From positions 372,001-436,000 of the forward strand of contig NZ_JBLKNX010000001.1 in the NCBI RefSeq assembly GCF_051414055.1: a stretch of 64,000 nucleotides of DNA. Reading direction: 5' to 3'. This document shows, piece after piece, positions 19,857 through 28,246 of the stretch; the stretch's first letter is position 1, and every line of letters begins with the position of its first letter. A program made the translations under genes and the position numbers. The notes beneath the pieces were generated by a model, which was not told where the DNA came from, did no database searches, and saw nothing but the letters and a program-made list of their open reading frames with translations. This stretch comes from Halosimplex halobium. Lineage in GTDB: Archaea > Halobacteriota > Halobacteria > Halobacteriales > Haloarculaceae.

Positions 19857-21635
19857 ATGAGCCAAGCAACAGACACGACCGTTCGCGAGGACGGCGTCAT
19901 CGAGAGCGTCTCTGGGCCGGTCGTCACGGCCAGGGACCTCGACGCGAAGATGAACGACGTCGTCTACGTCGGCGAAGAGGGACTGATGGGCGAGGTCATC
20001 GAGATCGAGGGCGACATCACCACGATCCAGGTCTACGAGGAGACCTCCGCGGTCGCCCCGGGCGAACCCGTCGAGGGGACCGGGGCGCCGCTGTCGGTCG
20101 ACCTCGGCCCGGGCATGCTGGACTCCATCTACGACGGCGTCCAGCGCCCGCTCGACGTGCTGGAGGAGAAGATGGGGTCGGCGTTCCTCGACCGCGGGGT
20201 CGACGCCCCGGGTATCGACCTCGAGAAGACCTGGGAGTTCACCCCCGAAGTCGAGGAGGGCGACGAAGTCGGCCGCGGCGACATCGTCGGGAGCGTCCCC
20301 GAGACGCCCAGCATCGACCACAAGGTGATGGTGCCGCCGGGCGCCCTCGACGAGGGCGAGACCGCCGAGGTCGTCTCGATCGAGTCGGGCAACTTCACCG
20401 TCGAGGACACCGTCGCCGAGCTCGACGACGGCACCGAGATCCAGATGCGCCAGGAGTGGCCGGTCCGCGAGCCGCGGCCGACCGACGACAAGCAGACCCC
20501 GACCGAGCCGCTCACGTCGGGCCAGCGCATCCTCGACGGCCTGTTCCCCCTGGCGAAGGGCGGGACGGCCGCGATCCCGGGTCCGTTCGGCTCCGGGAAG
20601 ACCGTCACCCAGCAGAGCCTCGCGAAGTTCGCCGACGCCGACATCGTCGTCTACATCGGCTGCGGCGAGCGCGGCAACGAGATGACCGAGGTCATCGACG
20701 ACTTCCCGGAGCTGCCCGACCCCCAGACCGGCAACGCGCTGATGGCCCGGACCTGCCTCATCGCCAACACCTCGAACATGCCCGTCGCCGCCCGGGAGTC
20801 CTGCGTCTACACCGGGATCACCATCGCGGAGCACTACCGCGACATGGGCTACGACGTGGCGCTGATGGCCGACTCCACCTCGCGGTGGGCCGAGGCCATG
20901 CGGGAGATCTCCTCGCGGCTCGAGGAGATGCCCGGCGAGGAGGGCTACCCCGCGTACCTGGCCGCCCGCCTCTCGGAGTTCTACGAGCGGGCCGGCTACT
21001 TCGACAACATCAACGGCACCGAGGGCTCGATTTCGGCCATCGGGGCCGTCTCGCCGCCGGGCGGTGACTTCTCCGAACCCGTGACCCAGAACACGCTGCG
21101 CATCGTCAAGACGTTCTGGGCGCTGGACTCCGACCTCGCCGAGCGCCGGCACTTCCCGGCGATCAACTGGAACGAGTCCTATTCGCTGTACCGCGACCAG
21201 CTCGACGAGTGGTTCGAGAACAACGTCGCCGAGGACTGGCCCGAGCAGCGCCAGTGGGCCATCGACGTCCTCGACGAGGACGACGAACTGCAGGAGGTCG
21301 TCCAGCTCGTCGGCAAGGACGCCCTGCCGGAGGACCAGCAGCTGACCCTGGAGGTCGCCCGCTACATCAAGGAGGCGTGGCTCCAGCAGAACGCGCTGCA
21401 CGACGTCGACCGCTACTGTCCGCCGGAGAAGACCTACCGGATCCTCGGCGCGATCCGGACGTTCAACGACGAGGCGTTCGACGCGCTCGACGCGGGCGTC
21501 CCGATCGACGAGATCACGGACATCGACGCCGTCCCGCGGCTCAACCGCATCGGCACGACGCCCGACGACGAGGTCGACGAGTTCGTCGACGAGCTCGAGG
21601 ACGACATGACCGAACAACTGCGCTCCCTGTACTAA
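19857..21635 (+). CDS. atpA: A-type ATP synthase catalytic subunit A
   Basis: The catalytic subunit, 592 residues. The P-loop GPFGSGKT is at residues 242-249, in the A-type form rather than the F-type GGAGVGKT. The family-specific non-homologous insertion of about 90 residues precedes it (residues about 110-205). Further motifs are IGCGERGNEMTEVI, MADSTSRWAEAMRE and YPAYLAARL. Three copies alternate with AtpB in the head; ATP is made at the interfaces. No intein is present. Gene order is that of other haloarchaea up to atpB. Confidence 0.98.
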   Translation: MSQATDTTVREDGVIESVSGPVVTARDLDAKMNDVVYVGEEGLMGEVIEIEGDITTIQVYEETSAVAPGEPVEGTGAPLSVDLGPGMLDSIYDGVQRPLDVLEEKMGSAFLDRGVDAPGIDLEKTWEFTPEVEEGDEVGRGDIVGSVPETPSIDHKVMVPPGALDEGETAEVVSIESGNFTVEDTVAELDDGTEIQMRQEWPVREPRPTDDKQTPTEPLTSGQRILDGLFPLAKGGTAAIPGPFGSGKTVTQQSLAKFADADIVVYIGCGERGNEMTEVIDDFPELPDPQTGNALMARTCLIANTSNMPVAARESCVYTGITIAEHYRDMGYDVALMADSTSRWAEAMREISSRLEEMPGEEGYPAYLAARLSEFYERAGYFDNINGTEGSISAIGAVSPPGGDFSEPVTQNTLRIVKTFWALDSDLAERRHFPAINWNESYSLYRDQLDEWFENNVAEDWPEQRQWAIDVLDEDDELQEVVQLVGKDALPEDQQLTLEVARYIKEAWLQQNALHDVDRYCPPEKTYRILGAIRTFNDEAFDALDAGVPIDEITDIDAVPRLNRIGTTPDDEVDEFVDELEDDMTEQLRSLY

Positions 21636-21637
21636 CG

Positions 21638-23044
21638 ATGAAAGAATACCAGACAATCACTGAGATCAGCGGTCCGCTGGTCCACGTCGAGACCGACGAA
21701 CCGATCGGCTACGACGAGATCGTCGAGATCGAGACCAGCGACGGCGAGACGCGCCGCGGCCAGGTGCTCGACTCCTCGTCGGACCACGTGGCCATCCAGG
21801 TGTTCGAGGGCACCGAGGGCATCGACACCGACTCGTCGGTCCGGTTCCTCGGCGAGACGATGAAGATGCCCGTCACCGAGGACCTCCTCGGTCGCGTCCT
21901 CGACGGCTCGGGCAACCCGATCGACGGCGGCCCCGACATCGTCCCCGACGAGCGACGGGACATCGTCGGCGCCGCGATCAACCCCTACTCCCGGGAGTAC
22001 CCCGAGGACTTCATCCAGACCGGCGTCTCGGCCATCGACGGCATGAACACCCTCGTCCGGGGCCAGAAGCTCCCCATCTTCTCGGGGTCGGGCCTGCCGC
22101 ACAACGACCTCGCCCTGCAGATCGCCCGCCAGGCCTCCGTCCCGGAGGAGGAGGGCGAGGGCGAGGACACCGAGTTCGCGGTGATCTTCGGCGCGATGGG
22201 GATCACCGCCGAGGAGGCCAACGAGTTCATGGACGACTTCGAGCGGACGGGCGCCCTGGAGCGGTCGGTCGTCTTCATGAACCTCGCGGACGACCCCGCC
22301 GTCGAGCGGACGGTCACCCCGCGACTCGCGCTCACGACCGCCGAGTACCTCGCCTTCGACAAGGGGTACCACGTGCTCGTCATCCTGACGGACATGACCA
22401 ACTACTGTGAGGCGCTGCGGGAGATCGGCGCCGCGCGCGAGGAGGTCCCGGGCCGCCGTGGCTACCCCGGGTACATGTACACCGACCTCGCCCAGCTCTA
22501 CGAACGTGCGGGCCGCATCAAGGGCGAGGAGGGCTCTATCACCCAGATCCCCATCCTGACGATGCCGTCCGACGACATCACCCACCCGATCCCGGACCTG
22601 ACCGGGTACATCACGGAGGGCCAGATCCTCGTCGACCGCGACCTCAACAGTCAGGGGATCCAGCCGCCGATCGACCCGCTGCCGTCGCTGTCGCGGCTGA
22701 TGGACGACGGGATCGGCGAGGGGCTCACCCGCGGCGACCACGGCGGGGTCTCAGACCAGCTCTACGCCGCCTACGCCGAGGGTGAGGACCTGCGCGACCT
22801 CGTGAACATCGTCGGTCGCGAGGCGCTGTCCGAGCGTGACAACAAGTACCTCGACTTCGCCGAGGCCTTCGAGGAGGAGTTCGTCCAGCAGGGCTACGAC
22901 ACCGACCGCGACATCGAGGAGACGCTGGACATCGGCTGGGACCTGCTCTCGATGCTCCCGGAGGAGGAGCTCAACCGCATCGACGAGGAGAACATCGAGG
23001 AGTACTACCGCGAGGACGTCGAGGCGGAAGTCGCCGCCGACTGA
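21638..23044 (+). CDS. atpB: A-type ATP synthase non-catalytic subunit B
   Basis: Regulatory nucleotide-binding subunit of 468 residues. It has the expected degenerate P-loop region (PIFSGSGLPHNDLALQIARQ) in place of GxxxxGKT. Other typical strings are MTNYCEALREIGAAREEVPG and YPGYMYTDLAQLYERAG. It starts two bases after atpA. In most haloarchaea atpD follows almost at once; here bat, bop, crtY and brp intervene and atpD is 5.2 kb further on. Confidence 0.97.
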   Translation: MKEYQTITEISGPLVHVETDEPIGYDEIVEIETSDGETRRGQVLDSSSDHVAIQVFEGTEGIDTDSSVRFLGETMKMPVTEDLLGRVLDGSGNPIDGGPDIVPDERRDIVGAAINPYSREYPEDFIQTGVSAIDGMNTLVRGQKLPIFSGSGLPHNDLALQIARQASVPEEEGEGEDTEFAVIFGAMGITAEEANEFMDDFERTGALERSVVFMNLADDPAVERTVTPRLALTTAEYLAFDKGYHVLVILTDMTNYCEALREIGAAREEVPGRRGYPGYMYTDLAQLYERAGRIKGEEGSITQIPILTMPSDDITHPIPDLTGYITEGQILVDRDLNSQGIQPPIDPLPSLSRLMDDGIGEGLTRGDHGGVSDQLYAAYAEGEDLRDLVNIVGREALSERDNKYLDFAEAFEEEFVQQGYDTDRDIEETLDIGWDLLSMLPEEELNRIDEENIEEYYREDVEAEVAAD

Positions 23045-23059
23045 CGATTTCGTCGCTAT

Positions 23060-23071
23060 CGCGCCTTTTTC
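23060..23071 (+). terminator. T-tract after atpB
   Basis: The string cgcgccttttt occurs 20 bases after the atpB stop. A short T run after a GC-rich segment fits an archaeal terminator and would separate the atp transcript from bat. Confidence 0.3.
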
Positions 23072-23237
23072 CGGTCGCAGCTCCACGAGTGGCGACGCCG
23101 GCGCGACCTGCGCTGCCGACCTCCGGCAGGTCTCGATCCGCGCGAGCGCTCGCGCGGGCGGGCCCGTCGGAATTGCCCGACGGGCCTCGGCCGATGCGAG
23201 GACAACGCTCTTGGCGGACGGACTGGTATGTCGGTGC

Positions 23238-25229
23238 ATGACTCGCTCCACTGCGGGGGCGGGGCGGCGGGTGCTGTACGTCGACCCCGACGACGAGCGC
23301 GCGGCGCCGGTCGCCGACGCGCTCCGCGAGGCGGGCTACGCCCCCGAACGGGCGCGGGACGCGGCGGCGGCGCTGGACGCGGTCGCCACCGACCCCCCGG
23401 CCGCCGTCGTCAGCGAGCGGCGGCTGCCCGATAGCTCGGGGCTGGACCTGCTGGCCGACGTGCGCGAGCGGACCGACGACCTGCCCTTTCTGATCTTCAC
23501 CGCGGTCGGCGACGAACACCTGGCCAGCGACGCCATCGCGGCCGGGGTGACCGACTACGTGCCGAGAGACCCGCCCGAGAAACAGCGGGGGGCGCTGGTC
23601 GACGCGCTCGACGCGGCGATCACCGAGGGCGACCGCCGGTTCGCCGAGGTCACGGAGGAGCTGAAAGACCGGGCGATGGACGAGGCGCCGGTGGGGATCA
23701 CCATCGCCGACGGGAAACGGCGGGACACGCCGCTGATCTACGTCAACGAGGCCTTCGAGGAACTCGCGGGCTACGACGAGGCGGACGTGCTGGGTCGCAA
23801 CTGCAACTTCATGCAGGGCGACGACTCCGACGAGGAGAAGATCGCCGAGATGGCGAAGGCGATCGACGCCGGCGAGCCCGTCTCGGTCGAGCTCGTCAAC
23901 TACACCGACGACGGCGAGCAGTTCTGGAACCGGGTCCACATCGCGCCGGTCCACGCCGACGACGGCGAACTGACCCACTACGTCGGCTTCCAGGAGGACG
24001 TGACCGACCGCGTCGAGGCCGAGCGGGAGGCCCAGCGCCAGGCCGAGAAGGCCCGGGCCGAACGCGAGACGGTCGAGGCGCTGCTGGCCCGCCTGGACGG
24101 GCTGGTGACCGACGTGACGAGCGAACTGCTGAGCGCGGAGAGCCGCTCGGCGGTCGAGCGGGCAGTCGCCGACCGGCTGGTCGAGACCGACGAGTACGCG
24201 CTGGCGTGGGTCGGCGAGGCCGAGCCCGCGACCGACGCCATCCGCCCGGGGACGTGGGCGGGGGTCGCCGACCCGCCGTCGCTGGAGCTGCCGGTCGACG
24301 GCGGCGACCCGGCGGCGCGGGCCGCCCGGACGGGCGACGCGCAGTTCGTCGACGCCGACGCCGTGCCGGCGGTCTACGACGAACTGGTCGACGGCGGTGC
24401 CGGCGGGCTGGCCGCCCTGCCGCTGCAGTACGGCGACGTGAGCTACGGCGTGCTCGTCGTCGCGCTCCGGCCCGAGGCCGACCTGCCCGAGCCCGAACAG
24501 CGCGTGCTCGCGGCGGTCGCCCAGTCGACCGCGATGGCGCTGCACGCGCTGACCTCCCAGCGGCTGCTCGGCTCCGACGACGTGACGGAGCTGGCGTTCT
24601 CGCTGACCGGCGCGGATCCGTTCTTCGTCGGCCTCTCCGGCGAACTCGGCGCGGAGTTCGTCCACACGGGCACGGTCACGCGCGACGTGGGGCCGACGAC
24701 CTTCTTCTTCGAGACGGACGCCGACCCCGACGCCGTCGCCGAGGCCGCGGCCCGTCGGGAGGAGGTGACCGGCTGTACCCCGGTGACTGCGGGCGAGGGG
24801 CGGGCGGTCGTGGAGTTCTCGGTCGGCGAGTCGCCGCTGGTCGACCTCCTGCTCGAGCGGGGCGGCCGGATCGCGGCCATGTCGGCGAGCGGCGGCACCG
24901 GCGAACTGACCGTCGAGATCCCGCCGGAGGCCCAGCCCCGCACCGTCGTCGAGGCGGTCGAGGACCGCGTCGACGGCGCCGACCTCTCGGCCTACCGCGA
25001 GCACGAGCGGCCGGCCGACAGCCGCCAGGACGTACGCGCACGCATCGACGACCGCCTGACCGACCGCCAGTCGACCGCGCTGCAGACGGCCATCGTCGGC
25101 GGCTTCTTCGAGTGGCCCCGCGAGACCAACGGCGAGGACCTGGCCACCGCCATGGACATCGGCCGCTCGACGTTCCACCAGCACCTCCGGGCCGCCCAGC
25201 GGAAGGTCTTCGAGGAACTGTACGAGTAG
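23238..25229 (+). CDS. bat: Bacterio-opsin activator Bat (receiver-LOV/PAS-GAF-HTH_10)
   Basis: A transcriptional activator of the bop regulon, 663 residues. Domains in order: a receiver-like domain (1-120) with glutamate 60 where the phospho-accepting aspartate is expected (VVSERRLPDSSG); a PAS domain of LOV type (about 145-260) with the flavin-cysteine motif GRNCNFMQG, C189; a linker helix; a GAF domain (about 290-430); the Bat-specific region; and a C-terminal HTH_10 helix-turn-helix (about 605-660, AMDIGRSTFHQHLRAAQRKV). Oxygen, redox or blue light may be sensed; in Halobacterium Bat links low oxygen and light to bop expression. The pseudo-receiver may be constitutive. A Bat-like binding site lies upstream of the next gene, bop. 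Confidence 0.93.
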   Translation: MTRSTAGAGRRVLYVDPDDERAAPVADALREAGYAPERARDAAAALDAVATDPPAAVVSERRLPDSSGLDLLADVRERTDDLPFLIFTAVGDEHLASDAIAAGVTDYVPRDPPEKQRGALVDALDAAITEGDRRFAEVTEELKDRAMDEAPVGITIADGKRRDTPLIYVNEAFEELAGYDEADVLGRNCNFMQGDDSDEEKIAEMAKAIDAGEPVSVELVNYTDDGEQFWNRVHIAPVHADDGELTHYVGFQEDVTDRVEAEREAQRQAEKARAERETVEALLARLDGLVTDVTSELLSAESRSAVERAVADRLVETDEYALAWVGEAEPATDAIRPGTWAGVADPPSLELPVDGGDPAARAARTGDAQFVDADAVPAVYDELVDGGAGGLAALPLQYGDVSYGVLVVALRPEADLPEPEQRVLAAVAQSTAMALHALTSQRLLGSDDVTELAFSLTGADPFFVGLSGELGAEFVHTGTVTRDVGPTTFFFETDADPDAVAEAAARREEVTGCTPVTAGEGRAVVEFSVGESPLVDLLLERGGRIAAMSASGGTGELTVEIPPEAQPRTVVEAVEDRVDGADLSAYREHERPADSRQDVRARIDDRLTDRQSTALQTAIVGGFFEWPRETNGEDLATAMDIGRSTFHQHLRAAQRKVFEELYE

Positions 25230-25242
25230 GGCCCTTTTTTTA
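25229..25242 (+). terminator. Terminator-like GC palindrome and T7 tract after bat
   Basis: Immediately after the bat stop there is gggccc followed by seven Ts and at. This is a good archaeal terminator that would separate bat from the regulated bop promoter. Confidence 0.55.
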
Positions 25243-25368
25243 TCGCGACGTCGGACCCGTTCCACCGCCGGACGGTGGCCCACCCGGATCGAAGATCGGT
25301 AGCCACACGGTCCCGTTCGCCCCCGTCTACGGGCGAGTGTCGTTGACACACGATCCCGACCGGGCTTT

Positions 25369-25381
25369 CCAACTAGTTTGG
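25369..25381 (+). promoter_or_regulatory. Bat-type upstream activating sequence of bop
   Basis: The sequence ccaactagtttgg closely matches the Halobacterium bop UAS, which I recall as ACC-C-N-ACTAGTT-N-G. It lies 44-56 bases before the bop ATG, the same spacing as in Halobacterium, where the transcript begins two bases before the ATG. It is also almost a perfect palindrome around ctag. Confidence 0.8.
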
Positions 25382-25397
25382 TACTTTTCTTTTGAGG
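25382..25397 (+). promoter_or_regulatory. bop TATA-box region
   Basis: The weak, T-rich element tacttttcttttgagg is directly downstream of the Bat site and about 30 bases before the ATG. A poor TATA box fits a promoter that depends on an activator. Confidence 0.6.
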
Positions 25398-25424
25398 CAA
25401 AAATCCCCAAGATCATACGTAGTC

Positions 25425-26207
25425 ATGCCAGCACCAGGGAGCGAGCAAATTTGGCTGTGGATAGGGACGGCAGGAATGTTCCTGGGGATGCTGTACTTCA
25501 TCGCCCGCGGCTGGGGCGAGGAAGACCAGAAACGCCAGGAATTCTACATCGTGACGATACTGATCACGGCGATAGCGTTCGTCAACTACCTCGCGATGGC
25601 GACCGGCTTCGGGCTGACGACGGTCAACGTGGCCGGCCAGGAGCTGGACATCTACTGGGCGAGGTACACCGACTGGTTGTTCACGACGCCGCTGTTGCTG
25701 ATCGACCTCGGACTGTTGGCGCGGGCCAACCGCAACCAGCTGACGACGCTGGTCAGCCTCGACGCGCTGATGATCGGCACCGGCGCGGTCGCGACGCTGG
25801 CCGGCGGCAACTTCGTCGCGGGCGGCCTCGGCGACGGCGCCCGCCGGCTGGTCTGGTGGGGTATCAGCACCGGCTTCCTGCTCGTGTTGCTGTACTTCCT
25901 GTTCGGGACGCTCACCGAGCAGGCACAGGAACTCGGTAGCGACGTGGGCGCGAAGTTCGCGCAGTTGCGGAACCTGATCGTCGCGGTGTGGCTGGTTTAC
26001 CCGGTGTGGTGGCTGGCCGGCACCGAGGGGCTCGGCCTGCTCCCCGAGGTCAGCGGGAGCGTCCTGTTCGTCGAGACGGCCGGGTTCATGGTCCTCGACC
26101 TCGTCGCGAAGGTCGGCTTCGGGTTCCTGCTGCTGTCGAGCCGGCAGGTCCTCGACGACGTCTCGGCCGCGAGCGGGACCGGCGCCGCCGCGACCGCCGA
26201 CGACTGA
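25425..26207 (+). CDS. bop: Bacteriorhodopsin (light-driven proton pump)
   Basis: A seven-helix retinal protein of 260 residues. The ATG at 25425 (MPAPGSEQIWLW) fits the family. Pump residues are present (Halobacterium numbering in brackets): R80 (82), D83 (85), T87 (89), D94 (96), E201 (194), E217 (204), D225 (212) and the Schiff-base lysine K229 (216) in DLVAKVGFG. Both carboxylates of the proton path (D85, D96) mean an outward proton pump, not a chloride pump or sensor. The sequence resembles cruxrhodopsins of Haloarcula. The F-G segment between E201 and D225 is six residues longer than in Halobacterium BR. The pump feeds the ATP synthase encoded on both sides. Confidence 0.97.
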   Translation: MPAPGSEQIWLWIGTAGMFLGMLYFIARGWGEEDQKRQEFYIVTILITAIAFVNYLAMATGFGLTTVNVAGQELDIYWARYTDWLFTTPLLLIDLGLLARANRNQLTTLVSLDALMIGTGAVATLAGGNFVAGGLGDGARRLVWWGISTGFLLVLLYFLFGTLTEQAQELGSDVGAKFAQLRNLIVAVWLVYPVWWLAGTEGLGLLPEVSGSVLFVETAGFMVLDLVAKVGFGFLLLSSRQVLDDVSAASGTGAAATADD

Positions 26208-26412
26208 CGCGCCCGCCCCGTCGCGACGCCCGGCAGTGACGGGGCGTCGCGGCCAGTCGTCTCGCGTCAGTTCGTAGCCGACGGCAGTGTCGCCCGACGC
26301 CGACCTGGAGGTAATCGAACCGGTCCGCCCTCGCGGGCCGTACAGCGGTGGAGTATCACGGCCGAGAATCGGCCCGAACGAACTACGGTCGCGGTTTCCG
26401 GACAGCATACCG

Positions 26413-27135
26413 ATGAGCTCGTTGACCTACGTCCAGTTCCACGCGCTGTACGTCCTGCCGGTTCTGGCGGCGCTGACCGCGACGGTCCACCACCGCCGCG
26501 AGCGCGTCGACTGGCGGGTCGGCGCGACCGCGCTGGCGGTCGTCACCGTCCTCGCGGTGGCGTACACGCTGCCGTGGGACCGTCTGCTCATCTCGATGGG
26601 CGTGTGGTCCTACGGCGCCGGGACGGTCGCGGGCCGCCTGTGGGGCGTCCCCTACGAGGAGATCGCCTTCTTCGTCCTCCAGCCCGCGCTGACGACGCTG
26701 TGGACGCTCCACGTCGCCGGCCCGGTCGTCGAGGGCGTCACCCACACCCGGCGGGACCGACTGCTCGGTGCCGGTGCCGGAGTGGCCGTCGGCGTCGTCG
26801 GCCTGCTCGGGCTGACCGCGCCGGCGACGACGTACGCGGGCGCCATCCTCGCGTGGGGCGGACCCGTCCTCGCCCTGCAGTGGGGCGTCGGCTGGCGGTA
26901 CCTCCTCCGGGTGCGCGCCCGCGTGGCCGCCGCCGTCCTCGTCCCGTCGGCGTACCTCTGGGCGGTCGACCGGCTGGCCATCCGGGCGGGCGTGTGGACC
27001 ATCTCCGACACCTACACCACGGGCCTGGCCGTCGCCGGGCTCCCGGTCGAGGAGATGCTGTTTTTCGTCGTGACGAACTGCTTCGTCGTCCAGGGCGTGG
27101 TGCTGTTCCGCTGGGTGGTCGGCCGATGGCGCTAG
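26413..27135 (+). CDS. crtY: Lycopene beta-cyclase (CrtYc-CrtYd fusion type)
   Basis: An integral membrane enzyme of 240 residues that closes both ends of lycopene to give beta-carotene. It has two related halves, each with a P-x-E-E motif: GVPYEEIAFFVLQPALTT near residue 80 and LPVEEMLFFVVTNCFV near residue 215. This is the heterodimer-type cyclase of Gram-positive bacteria and fungi fused into one chain, as known in haloarchaea. The ATG at 26413 (MSSLTYVQFHALYVLP) was chosen over a longer frame with a non-hydrophobic leader. It overlaps brp by 10 bases. Its product is the substrate of the next enzyme. Confidence 0.93.
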   Translation: MSSLTYVQFHALYVLPVLAALTATVHHRRERVDWRVGATALAVVTVLAVAYTLPWDRLLISMGVWSYGAGTVAGRLWGVPYEEIAFFVLQPALTTLWTLHVAGPVVEGVTHTRRDRLLGAGAGVAVGVVGLLGLTAPATTYAGAILAWGGPVLALQWGVGWRYLLRVRARVAAAVLVPSAYLWAVDRLAIRAGVWTISDTYTTGLAVAGLPVEEMLFFVVTNCFVVQGVVLFRWVVGRWR

Positions 27136-28163
27136 CCCGGGAGCGGACCGACGCCCGGGTCCCGCCGGCCGCCCGCGCGCCCCTGCGCGCGCTCGTAGTC
27201 TGGATCCCGTGGGTCCCCGTCGCCGCCGCGACGCTGGCGTTCGCCGGCGGTCTCACCGTCCCGCCGGCGTGGCGGTACCTCCCGCTGGTCGCCAGCATCG
27301 TCGCGTTCGGCCTGCCCCACGGCGCCGTAGATTGGGCGGCCCTGCCCCGGGCGGCGACCGGCCGACTCACCCCACGGTGGCTCGCGGTCGTCGGCGTCGT
27401 CTACCTGGTCGCGGGCGGCGCCTACGCCGTCGCCTGGTTCCTGGCGCCGCTCGCCGCGGCCGTCGCCTTCCTCGCGCTGACGTGGTTCCACTGGGGCCAG
27501 GGCGAACTCCACCCGCTCCGCGAAGTACTGGACGCCGACCACCTCGACGCCCGCTGGCGACGCGCGCTGACCCTCGCCGTCCGCGGCGCCCTGCCGATGG
27601 GCGTCCCGCTGGTGGCGTTCCCCGACCGCTACCGTGCGGTCCTCGGGTCGTTCGTCGCGCCGTTCGGCGGGTCGGTGCCCGCCTGGCCGTTCACGACCGA
27701 CGCCCGATTCGCGCTGGGCACGGCGCTCGCGGCGCTGACGCTCGTCACCCTCGCGGCCGGCTATCGGGCGGCCGCCGACCGGCGGCCGTGGGCGGTCGAC
27801 GCCGGCGAGACGGGCCTGCTGTGGGCGTACTTCCTCGTCGTCCCCCCCGTCTTCGCGGTCGGGCTGTACTTCTGTTGCTGGCACGCGCCCCGCCACGTCG
27901 CGCGCGTGCTCGCGCTGGACGACCGGGCCGTCGACGCGCTGGAACGCGGCCGACTCGCCCCCGCACTCGGCCGGTTCGCCCGCGAGGCCGCCCTGCCGAC
28001 GCTCGTCGCGCTCGTCGGCTGCGGGGCGCTGTGGTGGGCGGCGCCGGCGCCCGAGCCCACGCTGGCCGGCGCGACCGGCGTCTACCTCGTCGCTATCGCC
28101 GTGCTGACGCTGCCCCACGTGGTCGTCGTCACGTGGCTCGACCGATTCGCCGGGTACTGGTAG
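27126..28163 (+). CDS. brp: Brp/Blh-type beta-carotene 15,15'-dioxygenase
   Basis: A membrane oxygenase that cleaves beta-carotene into two molecules of retinal, the bacteriorhodopsin chromophore. The 345-residue product has about eight spans and the conserved iron-binding histidines of the family: H65 (FGLPHGAVDW), H122 (TWFHWGQGE), H253 and H257 (CCWHAPRHVAR), and H331 (LPHVVVVTW). The ATG at 27126 lies inside the crtY end, so the two are translationally coupled, and the final two steps to retinal come from one mRNA. Whether it is closer to brp or blh cannot be told without alignment. Confidence 0.93.
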   Translation: MALARERTDARVPPAARAPLRALVVWIPWVPVAAATLAFAGGLTVPPAWRYLPLVASIVAFGLPHGAVDWAALPRAATGRLTPRWLAVVGVVYLVAGGAYAVAWFLAPLAAAVAFLALTWFHWGQGELHPLREVLDADHLDARWRRALTLAVRGALPMGVPLVAFPDRYRAVLGSFVAPFGGSVPAWPFTTDARFALGTALAALTLVTLAAGYRAAADRRPWAVDAGETGLLWAYFLVVPPVFAVGLYFCCWHAPRHVARVLALDDRAVDALERGRLAPALGRFAREAALPTLVALVGCGALWWAAPAPEPTLAGATGVYLVAIAVLTLPHVVVVTWLDRFAGYW

Positions 28164-28207
28164 ACGGCAGGTCGGCGGCTTCGACGGGCGCGACCGCCGA
28201 CGAGACT

Positions 28208-28220
28208 GAAAACGGTTAAC
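28208..28220 (+). promoter_or_regulatory. TATA-like box of atpD
   Basis: The string gaaaacggttaac lies about 30-38 bases before the atpD ATG at 28247. It indicates that atpD has its own promoter and does not depend on the bop cassette. Confidence 0.5.
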
Positions 28221-28246
28221 TGCCTACGCGGACAAACCCGGATCAA

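Noticed and set aside
25392..25424. Upstream extension of bop to an earlier start
   Set aside because: The extension adds 11 basic residues absent from all opsins I know and would overlap the promoter; ATG 25425 matches the family start.
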